This document shows positions 8,073-16,696 of a stretch of DNA of 34,467 bases, one piece after another. The stretch's first letter is position 1. Each line of letters begins with the position of its first letter. Source of the DNA: Planctomycetes bacterium RIFCSPLOWO2_12_38_17 (GTDB taxonomy: Bacteria > Planctomycetota > Brocadiia > Brocadiales > Brocadiaceae); the NCBI GenBank assembly GCA_001830285.1, contig MHYY01000088.1, positions 1 to 34,467 of the forward strand, in the 5' to 3' direction. Below the pieces are notes generated by a model, which was not told where the DNA came from, did no database searches, and was given only the letters and a program-made list of their open reading frames with translations. Made by a program: the position numbers and the translations under genes.

Positions 8073-8095
8073 TAATTCATAAGGAGAGAAAGACA

Positions 8096-8479
8096 ATGAA
8101 AAAAATCATTATTCAGCCTGCCCATACCGATGCAAGGGGAATAATAACCGATCTGCTACAAGACGAGACAATTAATGCAGTTACAATTATATCCTTTAAG
8201 AGGGGAGCAGTGAGGGCAAACCACTACCACAAGAAGACCTTCCAGTGGAACTATATAATGTCTGGGAGAATGAAACTGGTAACTTGCATTCCAGGAAAAG
8301 AAATCCGAGAAACAATTATGGAAAAGGGAGATTTTGCTGTTACAGAACCCCATGAGCAACATGCGCTTGTGGGGCTAGAGCAATCTGAAGTCCTAGTGCT
8401 CACAAAGGGTCCTCGTGGTGGAACAGAATACGAGAGTGACACATACCGACTTGTAAAACCATTAGTTAAACCTAATTAA
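8096..8479 (+). CDS. Cupin-fold sugar epimerase/isomerase-like protein
   Basis: 127-residue single-domain cupin. Residues about 40-60 give RANHYHKKTFQWNYIMSG, with the paired histidines and the glycine turn of cupin motif 1, and the second motif runs around FAVTEPHEQHALVG. Proteins of this size in sugar clusters (WxcM/FdtA-like or RmlC-like) act as NDP-keto-sugar isomerases or epimerases, but some only bind metal. The ATG follows AAGGAGA. It sits 23 bases after the C-methyltransferase and 41 before the aminotransferase. The role in isomerising or epimerising the shared keto-sugar is inferred from context. Confidence 0.75.
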   Translation: MKKIIIQPAHTDARGIITDLLQDETINAVTIISFKRGAVRANHYHKKTFQWNYIMSGRMKLVTCIPGKEIRETIMEKGDFAVTEPHEQHALVGLEQSEVLVLTKGPRGGTEYESDTYRLVKPLVKPN

Positions 8480-8520
8480 TCTATTATTTATCTGCAACTT
8501 AATAGGATTGGAGAATAAGT

Positions 8521-9645
8521 GTGAAGAGAGAGATTCCTGTTTCAAAACCATTTATCGGTGAAACTGAAATTCAATATGCAAATGACGCACTCAGTAAAAA
8601 CGCAATTTCGGGTTTTTTTGGAGAATATATTTCTAAATTTGAAACGGCTTTTGCTAATTATTCTGATTGCAAATATGGAGTAGCGACATCCAGTGGAACT
8701 ACAGCACTTCATCTTGCATTGCTTGCGCTTTCTATTGGAAAGGATGATGAGATTCTTGTCGCTACTTTAACTAATATGGCTAGCTTTTTTGCTGTTATCT
8801 ATCAGGGCGCAAAACCAATACCTATTGATATTGAAGAAGATACACTGAATATTGACCCAAATATACTAGAATCTAAGATTAGTCCCAGAACAAAGGCAAT
8901 TTTGGTTGTCCACCTTTTTGGACATCCAGTAAATATGGATCCGGTAATGGTTATTGCTAGAAGGCATAATCTATACGTAATTGAAGATTGTGCCGAAGCG
9001 CATGGCGCTATATACAAAGGGAAAAAAATCGGGGGCATAGGAGATATTGGGTGTTTCAGTTTTTATGCCAATAAAATAATCACAACAGGTGAGGGAGGTA
9101 TGATTACTACAAACAACTATCCTTTAGCCGAGAAAGCACGGTCGTTGAAAGGTTTGGCGTTTGGAGATACGAATAAATTTATGCATAAGGATATTGGTTA
9201 TAATTATCGAATGACAAATTTGCAGGCCGCTATTGGCTATGCTCAACTCGAGAAAATTGAAACAATAATAAATAGAAAAAGAGCAATTGCCCGGTACTAC
9301 AGCGAAAAACTTAATAACTTAGAATGCTTACAGCTTCCAATTGAAAAATCATATGCCCGTAACGTTTATTGGATGTATCACATGGTTTTAAGAGGTAAAG
9401 CAAACGGACATAGAACCTTGATAATGAAAAAACTTCTTGAGAAGGGAATAGAGACAAGGGAAGGCTTTATCCCTTATAATATGCAAGACATTTTTATCAA
9501 GAGGGGATGGACACGTCTTGAAGATTGCCCAAAGGCAAACGATGTAGCAATGAATAGTTTTTATTTACCTAGTGGCACGTCTTTGACAAATGAGGAATTG
9601 GCGTATGTTGTTACAAAATTAATAGAGATTTTGGAGTCTATATAA
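8521..9645 (+). CDS. DegT/DnrJ/EryC1-family sugar aminotransferase
   Basis: 374-residue PLP-dependent aminotransferase that adds an amino group, usually from glutamate, to an NDP-keto-sugar. Key features are SSGTTALHLAL (phosphate site), IEDCAEAHGA with the PLP-pairing aspartate D156, FYANKIITTGEGGM with the Schiff-base lysine K185, and YNYRMTNLQAAIGYAQLEK. The GTG at 8521 follows a GGAG at 8510-8513; homology starts at once, so the start is well placed. Its stop overlaps the start of the next methyltransferase by one base, implying translational coupling. A decayed relative lies at 6595-6809. Confidence 0.9.
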   Translation: MKREIPVSKPFIGETEIQYANDALSKNAISGFFGEYISKFETAFANYSDCKYGVATSSGTTALHLALLALSIGKDDEILVATLTNMASFFAVIYQGAKPIPIDIEEDTLNIDPNILESKISPRTKAILVVHLFGHPVNMDPVMVIARRHNLYVIEDCAEAHGAIYKGKKIGGIGDIGCFSFYANKIITTGEGGMITTNNYPLAEKARSLKGLAFGDTNKFMHKDIGYNYRMTNLQAAIGYAQLEKIETIINRKRAIARYYSEKLNNLECLQLPIEKSYARNVYWMYHMVLRGKANGHRTLIMKKLLEKGIETREGFIPYNMQDIFIKRGWTRLEDCPKANDVAMNSFYLPSGTSLTNEELAYVVTKLIEILESI

Positions 9646-10442
9646 TGAGTCAAAAAGGAAGTGGTGCAGAAAATATATTCTCGGAATATGCCGCTTATTA
9701 TGACATACTTTATCAAGATAAGGATTATGCTGGAGAGGCTCTTTTCATATCCCAGTTAATTGATAAACTATTATCCAAAAATAGGAGGAATATCCAGTTG
9801 CTTGATCTTGCCTGCGGGACCGGACGGCACGCAATGGAGCTATCGAAGCTAGGTTATCAGGTTGAGGGAAGTGATGTTTCCGAGAAAATGATCAGAATAG
9901 CCAAAGAAGAAAGCAATAAAAATAATTTTGGCATCACATTTTACAATGAATCTTTTCAAACTGCGGGAAGGTTAGGGAAAAAATACGATGTTGTCTTGTC
10001 CCTGTTTTCTGCAATTTGCTACATAACCTCCTACAATGACCTTTCGATTGCTTTCAGGAATATTTCCTCTCTGTTAAATGCCGAAGGTATTTTTATCTTT
10101 GATTTTTGGAATGGTAATGCGGTTTTAGATAGCTTTTCACCAATACGCATAAAGAGAATGGCTAAAGATGGGAAGGAGATTTTGCGTATTTCGGAAACGA
10201 CCTTAGACAAAATCACGCAAACTGCGAATTTAAAATTCAAATTTATATTGATTCAAAACAACAGCATCAGTAAAGAATTTCAAGAGGAACATAGAGTGAG
10301 ATATTTCTTTTTGCAAGAAATGGTTGATTTCCTTCATGCAAATAGATTTGAGGTTATATTTCGATGTCCCTTCATGAATCATTTGAAGGATATTGATGTG
10401 GCGGATTGGAATACTGCCTATGTTGTTCGCAAACTAAAATAA
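9645..10442 (+). CDS. Class I methyltransferase, probable amino-sugar N-methyltransferase
   Basis: 265 residues with the SAM-binding motif LLDLACGTGRHAMELSKLG, the acidic loop VEGSDVSEKMI and a post-motif YDVVLSLFSAICYI. The N-terminal YAAYYDILYQDKDYAGEA resembles that of the TylM1/DesVI group, which methylate amino groups of NDP-dideoxyamino sugars. The one-base overlap with the DegT aminotransferase, which would create such an amine, supports this. An O- or C-methyltransferase role cannot be excluded. The gene appears full length, and 71 non-coding bases follow before the next gene. Confidence 0.75.
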   Translation: MSQKGSGAENIFSEYAAYYDILYQDKDYAGEALFISQLIDKLLSKNRRNIQLLDLACGTGRHAMELSKLGYQVEGSDVSEKMIRIAKEESNKNNFGITFYNESFQTAGRLGKKYDVVLSLFSAICYITSYNDLSIAFRNISSLLNAEGIFIFDFWNGNAVLDSFSPIRIKRMAKDGKEILRISETTLDKITQTANLKFKFILIQNNSISKEFQEEHRVRYFFLQEMVDFLHANRFEVIFRCPFMNHLKDIDVADWNTAYVVRKLK

Positions 10443-10513
10443 ATTAGTTACTACAAGAAAATAATTTGCCATAGAATATATGTTGCAAAATCAATTTCAA
10501 ATAATTCCTTAAC

Positions 10514-11764
10514 ATGCTTAATGGCCGATCTCTAAAACTGAATATTGCGGTTGTTTTAGACCAGGAAATCTTTCATGGAGGTGGTTTTCAGTATGGATTA
10601 TCAATAATATTGCTATTAAAAAAAAATGAAAATGAAAAATATAATTTTATTTTTTTTACTACATTTAAAAAAAATATTGATATTTTAAAAAAAAACAACA
10701 TCGAAGCGGTTTCTTTAGGTTTATCTAGAGCTAATAAGATTTTTAGTTATATAAAAAGAAACCAGTCAATATACAGAATGCAGAAAGCATTAAAAATAAA
10801 TTTAACGAATAAATTTGATAGAATACTAAAAAAATACAATATAGATTTAATCTATTTCATAACGCCATCAAGTTTCTCTTTATTCACTGAGCAATTTAAT
10901 TTTATTTTTACTGCATGGGATTCATGCCATAGAGATTTTCCAGAATTTCCGGAAGTAAATATTTATGGAGAGTTCGAAATAAGAGAAAATCTATACAAAA
11001 ATGCACTCCCAAAAGCTACAAAGGTTATTACGGAATCAGATTTAGGCAGAATTAATATAATAAATAGGTATAACCTCGATGCGGATAGAGTTGTATCCTT
11101 GTCCATGTTGCCGTGGATAGCTTCAAATGCAAATTTTATGAAAGTCTCAGACGAAGAATATAAACAAAATTACGTTGATATAAAGAAAAAATATAATATT
11201 GAAGGTAAATATATTTTTTATCCTGCACAGTTCTGGCCTCACAAAAACCACATCTATATCCTTGAGGGGTTGAAAATTCTGAAAGAAAAATACAACAAAA
11301 AGATATATGCTGTATTTTCAGGTTCAGACAAAGGAAATTTAGGATGTATTCTCAAAAAAACCAAAGAATTGGGGTTAGAAGATCAGATTTACTATATCGG
11401 GTTTGTAGATAGTCAGGAAATGCCGTATCTTTACAAACAGGCACTAGCCCTTGTCATGCCCACTTATTTTGGGCCTACCAATATTCCTCCTTTAGAAGCC
11501 TTCAAACTGGGATGTCCAGTCTTGTATTCTGATTTGCCAGGTCTACGAGACCAAGTGAAAGGTGCGGCTTTGTTGCTTGATTTGAAAGATCCTGAAAGCC
11601 TCGTGAAAAATTTGTTAAAAGTGATTGGAAATTCAGCGGATATTAAAACTCTCATTGCAAATGGCTATAGAATAGTCGAAAGCTGGACTGATCAGGATTA
11701 TTGGTATAAATTAAAAGAGATTTTTGATGAGTATGCTGTAAAGCTTAAATGCTGGAAGCAATAA
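10514..11764 (+). CDS. Glycosyltransferase family 4
   Basis: 416-residue GT-B glycosyltransferase. The N-terminal acceptor domain starts IAVVLDQEIFHGGG. The C-terminal donor domain carries FYPAQFWPHKNH, YIGFVDSQEMPYLY and PTYFGPTNIPPLEAFKLG, followed by PVLYSDLPGLRD, the classic GT4 EX7E-type region. No membrane segments are evident, so it acts at the cytosolic face. Its 5' third is very AT-rich with two nine-A runs (10618-10626 and 10687-10695), unlike its neighbours, which hints at separate acquisition. No clear ribosome site precedes ATG 10514; the first residues are poorly constrained. Sugar specificity is unknown. Confidence 0.85.
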   Translation: MLNGRSLKLNIAVVLDQEIFHGGGFQYGLSIILLLKKNENEKYNFIFFTTFKKNIDILKKNNIEAVSLGLSRANKIFSYIKRNQSIYRMQKALKINLTNKFDRILKKYNIDLIYFITPSSFSLFTEQFNFIFTAWDSCHRDFPEFPEVNIYGEFEIRENLYKNALPKATKVITESDLGRINIINRYNLDADRVVSLSMLPWIASNANFMKVSDEEYKQNYVDIKKKYNIEGKYIFYPAQFWPHKNHIYILEGLKILKEKYNKKIYAVFSGSDKGNLGCILKKTKELGLEDQIYYIGFVDSQEMPYLYKQALALVMPTYFGPTNIPPLEAFKLGCPVLYSDLPGLRDQVKGAALLLDLKDPESLVKNLLKVIGNSADIKTLIANGYRIVESWTDQDYWYKLKEIFDEYAVKLKCWKQ

Positions 11765-11892
11765 CTATAAATAGTATATTTTCTTGTCTGAATCCTTATA
11801 TCTTTGAATCTTAATTTAAGCGTTACATTTCCTCTTAATAATCGAATTGCAAGGGATGCAATTATATCTCAATTAAAGCAAGGGTAGCTTCA

Positions 11893-12522
11893 GTGGCATT
11901 GAAAAATCATTTAGAATTGAAGGAACTTGAGAATATTTATTGTTCTCGCGATAATTACAAAATAGTCGATATAGAAATCCCAAAAGGTGTTTATACTGAA
12001 AAGTGTTATGTGTTCTTTTCTAGTCACTCAATTTATTATCCTAATAGCGACGAAATATTTGAAGAGGTAATAGTAAGAAATGATAGGTTTGAATGGGTCA
12101 ACTGTGTACCCCTGGACTATTCTAGGGCTATCTTTTTAAGGGATTTGAAGAAACAGTGGTATTTTACTGGTATTAACAGCAACATTAACTCGTTTGAAAG
12201 ATTGAAGCTTTGGCTTAGCGAACAAGTTAATGGATACGATGAAGTGATTTTTGTGGGATCTTCAGCCGGAGGGTATGCTTCAACGTTGCTTGGTGCGGCA
12301 TTAGGCGTAGACAGAGTGTTCAATTTCGCGGGGCAGTTTTTTCTGCGAGATTTTATCAAAAGCGCATTAGACAGAGAGTTGAATCCGATTCTCGTTAAAT
12401 ACAGCGAATCAGAAAGTCACAAACATCTTTATGACATAAGCTATTATTTAAAACTTTGTTCTTCAAATTTTGGAAAATTTGTGCGTTTTGTGATGCGTAA
12501 AATAATTTCAAAATTTCCCTGA
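11893..12522 (+). CDS. Alpha/beta-hydrolase-like glycan cluster protein, probably shortened
   Basis: 209 residues with a nucleophile elbow VGSSAGGYAS (Ser124) and a preceding YDEVIFVGSS strand, as in serine hydrolase-fold proteins often found in capsule/O-antigen clusters. A stretch YDISYYLK near residue 182 matches where such proteins approach the acid/His part of the triad. The frame then changes character (FGKFVRFVMRKIISKFP) and stops, without an evident catalytic histidine. It is likely truncated at the 3' side next to the decayed GT9 gene. The GTG start follows AGGG eight bases upstream. The hydrolase family call is moderate; activity is doubtful. Confidence 0.5.
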   Translation: MALKNHLELKELENIYCSRDNYKIVDIEIPKGVYTEKCYVFFSSHSIYYPNSDEIFEEVIVRNDRFEWVNCVPLDYSRAIFLRDLKKQWYFTGINSNINSFERLKLWLSEQVNGYDEVIFVGSSAGGYASTLLGAALGVDRVFNFAGQFFLRDFIKSALDRELNPILVKYSESESHKHLYDISYYLKLCSSNFGKFVRFVMRKIISKFP

Positions 12523-12557
12523 AGAGATTAGCGCTAATATTTCTTTTGGTTTCAAAA

Positions 12558-12955
12558 ATGCACAAAGAAAAGGTTTTAATCATTAAGCTGGGTTATTCAG
12601 AAACACTGGACGGCGAGATCGGAATGAACACGAGCTTGGGAGATATACTCAGGAGTACTGTACTTCTGCATCTATACAAAAATGCCCATGTTACCTGGTT
12701 AGTAGACGAAAAGGCGTCCCCGTTACTTAGGGGGAATCAGTTTATCTATAGAATACTTCCCTATGATCTTACCTCGGTACTGCAATTACGATTGGAACGA
12801 TTTGACACGGTCATTAACTTGAAAAAGTACCTGGAGTATGCGCCTTTTCAGATCCTATTAATGCCTGGCGCCGATATGGTTTTAGGTTCGATCCTTAACA
12901 TGGCGTATCTCTTGCTTATGACGGTTCTCAACACGTATTAGAGATTTGCATGGAT
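12558..12955 (+). pseudogene. Broken GT9 (heptosyltransferase-like) glycosyltransferase, 5' part
   Basis: ATG 12558 starts KVLIIKLGYSETLD and continues SLGDILRSTVLLHL, HVTWLVDEKA and TVINL, the N-terminal domain of GT9 enzymes related to ADP-heptose:LPS heptosyltransferases. Around 12820 the frame slips: one base appears to be missing. The next frame carries the expected EKVPGVCAF, DPINAWRRYGFRFDP, a TAA at 12896, and then AYDGSQHVLEIC. Homology ends near 12955, where an FkbM gene begins directly. The whole C-terminal donor-binding domain is gone. So it has a frameshift, a stop and a 3' deletion: a clear pseudogene. Confidence 0.75.
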
Positions 12956-13527
12956 AGAAAAATACAAGATAAATACTTTAATCGATATAGGTGCAAATAT
13001 TGGTCAGTTTGCATTGGAAATGGGTAAAAAGTATCCAGATATTGAAATATACTCATTTGAGCCTATTCGTGATGCATTTGAAGAATTTCGGCAAAACACA
13101 CACAAATACAAGAGAACAAAAGGATTTAATATAGCTTTGGGGGATATTAAAGGCTCCTCAAAAATCTTGAAAAATGATTTTTCAGCTTCTTCTTAGGTAT
13201 TGGAAATGGCAGACTTACATAAAGAAACATTTCCTTATACTAAAAATATGCATGAAGAGAATGTTATTATTAAAAGGCTCGATGATTTTATCCAAGAACA
13301 AGGTATTAAGTTAAAGTATGATTTGATGATAAAGTTAGATGTTCAAAGTTATGAAGACAGAGTTTTAAAAGGTGGGATGCATACAGTGGAAAATGCTAAA
13401 ATTTTAATATGTTTTGTAAGCAAATTAAGCTATCTATGGCAGCGACTTTGTATACAAGATGTTGAACATGTTCAGCATGACAGCATACGTCATTCTGCGC
13501 GGCAGCGGAGAATCTGTTTTAAAATAA
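12951..13527 (+). pseudogene. FkbM-family methyltransferase pseudogene
   Basis: Starting directly at the end of the GT9 remnant, the frame reads INTLIDIGANIGQFALEMG and IYSFEPI, the SAM-binding start of FkbM methyltransferases. An in-frame TAG lies at 13194. The same frame resumes VLEMADLHKETFPYT, VIIKRLDDFI and LMIKLDVQSYEDRVLKGG. After about 13410 the frame shifts again, and the expected tail (VYKMLNMFSMTAYVI, LRGSGESVLK) is found one frame over, ending at TAA 13525. Lack of its own N-terminus, one nonsense codon and one frameshift make it nonfunctional. It would otherwise be a typical polysaccharide O-methyltransferase. Confidence 0.75.
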
Positions 13528-13595
13528 AAAAGTCACGGTGGCAGGCAGCCTGATTTAAATTCAGAAGTCCTAAAGTGGAGTGAATATTTACTATT

Positions 13596-15164
13596 ATGAA
13601 TATATTATTTGTGTGGCCAAATAAAGATCAATTTGGTTTTAAACCCATGAGTTTGTCGTTATTCTCTGCTATTTTGAAGCAAAAAGGGCATAATGTTGCT
13701 TTGCTCGATACTACTTTTATAGACTTTGGTTTTAAGGATAACACGGAAGTTAGAAGTAAACTTAGAATTTTTAAAGAGGTTGATTTTGGTAAGTATGATA
13801 TGACAAAAAAGAAGGTAAATTTGGAACAAACACTTCTTAAGAAATTGATAGAATTTAATCCTGACGTGGTAGGTGTTTCCGCTTTGTCTGATGAAGTGTA
13901 TATAGGGGTTGAAATTTCAAGTATGGTAAAAAAGTGGAATAATAAAGCTGTAGTTGTCTGGGGTAACAAGGCGGCAACCATGGCACCTGAGAAAATACTC
14001 AAATGTAATGATGTGGATTTTGTGTGTATTGGCGAAGGGGTTGAGTTTATACAGGAGTTTATTGACTGTATTTCTTTAAATGAAAATCCAAAGAGAATTA
14101 GAAATATTGCATATAGAGATAGTGACGGTAAAGTTCAAAAAAATAGTTTAAGACCGTACTTTCAAGATTTAGATTCCTTGCCATTCTTTGATTGGTCAAT
14201 TTTTGATGAACGGCAATTTATTAAACCGTTTGATGGGAAAGCATATAGAGGCGGAGACCATATGTTATATTGGGGTTGTCCCTATAAATGTACGTATTGT
14301 CTCAACGACTCCTATCGAAAACTATACGGGTCAAAGGCTGGTCTTTTTCTAAGATGCTATAGTGTTGATAGAATTATTGAGGAATTGAGATACTTAGTCG
14401 GTAAGTATGGAATAAATTTCTTTAAATTTCATGATGAAGATTTTTGTCTCAAACCGATGGATTATTTTCATGAATTAGCTGAAAAATATGCAAGGGAATT
14501 GGGAATTCCTTTTACTATTATGGCGAATGCTCGAAATATAACTAAAGAAAAGGTGGCGATTCTTAGTAAAATGAATTGTGTAAGTGTTACTTTAGGTATT
14601 GAAACCGGTAATCAAAAATTAAGAAAAGAAATACTAAAGCGAACGGAAACTGAAGAGGAAATTATAAACGCTACCAAGATGTTGAATGGTGCTGGCATTC
14701 GTACTTCTGCTTTTAATATGCTAGGTATTCCTTTTGAAAATAGAAAAACTGTTATGGAAACCATTGAGCTAAACAGGAAGGCAGAAGTTCAATATCCTAA
14801 TGCTGGGTTTTTCTTTCCATTGGAAGGAACAAAGCTTAGGGAGATTGCAATTGAAAATGGATTTTTTGACGGTAACTCCTACACGGTATTCCAAAATGAT
14901 CGGCCATCGTTAAATTTTCCAGATATATCTACAGATGAGCTTATTGTTTTGCGTGAGCGTTTTGTATTATATGTGAAAATGCCTTATGCCTTTTATAAGT
15001 ATATTGAACGTTCAGAAAAACCAGATGAAATAGGGAAAAAATTAACAGATGAATTGTATAAAATATACGATAAATCCGTGTTTACTAATGATGGTTTTTG
15101 GAATGACAATGGCAAGTCCAGCGAATATTTGAAGAACTTAGAAACTATTTATTTAGGAAATTAA
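13596..15164 (+). CDS. B12-binding-type radical SAM enzyme (522 aa)
   Basis: N-terminal cobalamin-binding-like Rossmann domain (about 1-170, with PDVVGVSALSDEVY and VVVWGNKAATMAPE but no DxHxxG), then the radical SAM barrel with GCPYKCTYC (C228, C232, C235) that holds the 4Fe-4S cluster. IETGNQKLRKE and FNMLGIPFE are the usual later barrel motifs. Enzymes of this group perform methylations or rearrangements on lipids, sugars and natural products; the substrate cannot be read from sequence. ATG 13596 is the first good start. The stop overlaps the ATG of the broken neuB that follows, suggesting one transcript. It is about 50 residues longer than the three similar enzymes downstream. Confidence 0.85.
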   Translation: MNILFVWPNKDQFGFKPMSLSLFSAILKQKGHNVALLDTTFIDFGFKDNTEVRSKLRIFKEVDFGKYDMTKKKVNLEQTLLKKLIEFNPDVVGVSALSDEVYIGVEISSMVKKWNNKAVVVWGNKAATMAPEKILKCNDVDFVCIGEGVEFIQEFIDCISLNENPKRIRNIAYRDSDGKVQKNSLRPYFQDLDSLPFFDWSIFDERQFIKPFDGKAYRGGDHMLYWGCPYKCTYCLNDSYRKLYGSKAGLFLRCYSVDRIIEELRYLVGKYGINFFKFHDEDFCLKPMDYFHELAEKYARELGIPFTIMANARNITKEKVAILSKMNCVSVTLGIETGNQKLRKEILKRTETEEEIINATKMLNGAGIRTSAFNMLGIPFENRKTVMETIELNRKAEVQYPNAGFFFPLEGTKLREIAIENGFFDGNSYTVFQNDRPSLNFPDISTDELIVLRERFVLYVKMPYAFYKYIERSEKPDEIGKKLTDELYKIYDKSVFTNDGFWNDNGKSSEYLKNLETIYLGN

Positions 15165-15166
15165 TG

Positions 15167-16205
15167 ATGGAAAATATTCAATTAGGTAAAAGGGCCGTTG
15201 GTGGTAATATGTCTGTTTATATTATTGCTGAGGGTTGTGACAATCATATGGGGAGTCTTGAAACGGCTAAGGAAATGGTATTGCAGGCAAAGCTTGGGGG
15301 GGGCTGATGCCATTAAATTTCAACACCATCTGCCAGATGAAGAAATGCTGCCTGATATTCCAATGTCAGACAACTTTAATATGTCACTTTATGAATTTCT
15401 TAAAAAATATGCCCTTACACTTAAACAACATATTGAATTAAAATCTTATTGCGAATCCATTGGAATACAATACCTCTGCACTCCTTTTAGCTGGAAAGCT
15501 GCTCAGGAATTGAATGAAATAGGTGTTGATGCATTCAAAATAGGTTCGGGAGAAATAACAGATGTCCCAACTTTGAAAAGAATTGCCGGTTTTGGGAAGC
15601 CTATGATTGTTTCAACTGGAATGAGCACTTTTGAAGAAATTGACAGAACTTACAATGTATTAGTCGAATCAAATGTACCGTTAGTTTTAATGAATTGCGT
15701 TTCGGAATATCCTCCTGCCTATGAGGATATAAATCTAAAGGTTATAAATAAAATGATTGATCGATATCCAAAGGCGATAATTGGCCATTCAGACCATACA
15801 CCCGATTTGTACACGTGTTTTGCTGCAGTTACAATCGGCGCCAAGGTTATTGAAAAACATGTTATTCTTGATAAAAGACAGCTAGGCCCTGACCAATCTG
15901 TATCTATTGATTTTGCTGATTTATATCCTTTGGTAGAAGGTGTGCGAAAGATAAAATTTGCTTTGGGTACCACCGAGAAAAAAGTTCATCAACGGGAAAA
16001 GCAAATTCGAGAATGGGCCTTTAGGAGTTTGGTCTCTACCAAAAGTATTAATGTCGGAGAAGTAATTACCGATGACATGATATGGTCAAAAAGACCGGGG
16101 ATAGGAATACCATCGCATATGCGCAATAAGGTTATAGGTCTAAAAGCAAAAAAAGATATTCCCGCTAACAAATTATTGTCTTGGGATGATTTTGAAATTA
16201 GATAA
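15167..16205 (+). pseudogene. neuB: Second nonulosonate synthase, frameshifted at a G8 tract
   Basis: ATG 15167 (or 15164, overlapping the upstream stop) encodes MENIQLGKRAVGG, then VYIIAEGCDNHMG and AKEMVLQAKL, and runs into eight Gs (15296-15303), after which TGA occurs at 15305. With seven Gs the frame would continue GGADAIKFQHHLP and give a complete protein of about 346 residues: STGMS, KIGSGE, IGHSDHT, IEKHV and a C-terminal SAF domain with KRPG are all intact. The rest of the gene has no damage, so the break is recent, reversible by slippage, or a sequencing error. It differs clearly in sequence from the first neuB and may make a different nonulosonic acid. It is followed by a truncated neuC. 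Confidence 0.8.
15296..15303 (+). repeat. Eight-G homopolymer tract inside the second neuB
   Basis: Run of eight G residues in coding sequence, codons 44-46 of the second neuB. One G fewer restores the reading frame. Such tracts are sites of slipped-strand mispairing and are classic contingency (phase-variable) switches in surface-glycan genes of several bacteria. Whether this one is variable here is unknown. Confidence 0.85.
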
Positions 16206-16217
16206 AATTTATAAGTA

Positions 16218-16469
16218 ATGAAATTGTTATTTATAACCGGATCTAGAGGCGAATGGGGGTATATTCGTCCGATTATACGTCTTTGTCAAAAGAGAAACGA
16301 TGTAGAATTTTCACTCTGTGTTACAAATATGCACCTCCTTCCTTTTTTTGGTTTATCCATAAATGAAATTGGAAATGATGGATTTAAAGTAGACCATGTT
16401 ATTTATATATCCCTTGACGGTTATAATCATTATACGATGGTAAAATCACTTGGGATTTTTCTTTCATAA
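16218..16469 (+). pseudogene. neuC: N-terminal fragment of a second NeuC-type 2-epimerase
   Basis: 83 codons starting KLLFITGSRGEWGYIRPII, then LCVTNMHLLPFFG and GYNHYTMVKSLGIFLS, the first domain strands of a hydrolysing UDP-sugar 2-epimerase. TAA follows where family members continue to about 380 residues; the HGDR and EGGE catalytic loops are missing. The 3' part is not found in any frame of the next 200 bases, so it has been deleted. It begins 12 bases after the second neuB, so both belonged to one nonulosonate operon now lacking working neuC and any neuA. Confidence 0.75.
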
Positions 16470-16696
16470 AGGAGTTCTGTTATTTTGTCTCTTTCGGTCA
16501 TGGTTAGATGTTTGTATTGGTTTTCCATAGACACTTAGGATAGCATTTTCCTTTCTGCTTTCCCAAGTGTTGCACTTCAATGTTGAATGTGCTAAATATA
16601 AAAATATGAATATTTATTTTTATCTTGCTCTTATGATTGAACATTCTTTGATGTAAATATAAATAACTATTGTTTAACTATTTAAAAATTCCTACT
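16470..16696. other. Gap after truncated neuC, nothing recognised
   Basis: About 200 bases of AT-rich sequence without a convincing reading frame, hairpin terminator or repeat. It lies at the deletion point of the second neuC and before a radical SAM gene whose start is uncertain, so it may hold that gene's promoter, but no clear -35/-10 pair stands out. Confidence 0.4.
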
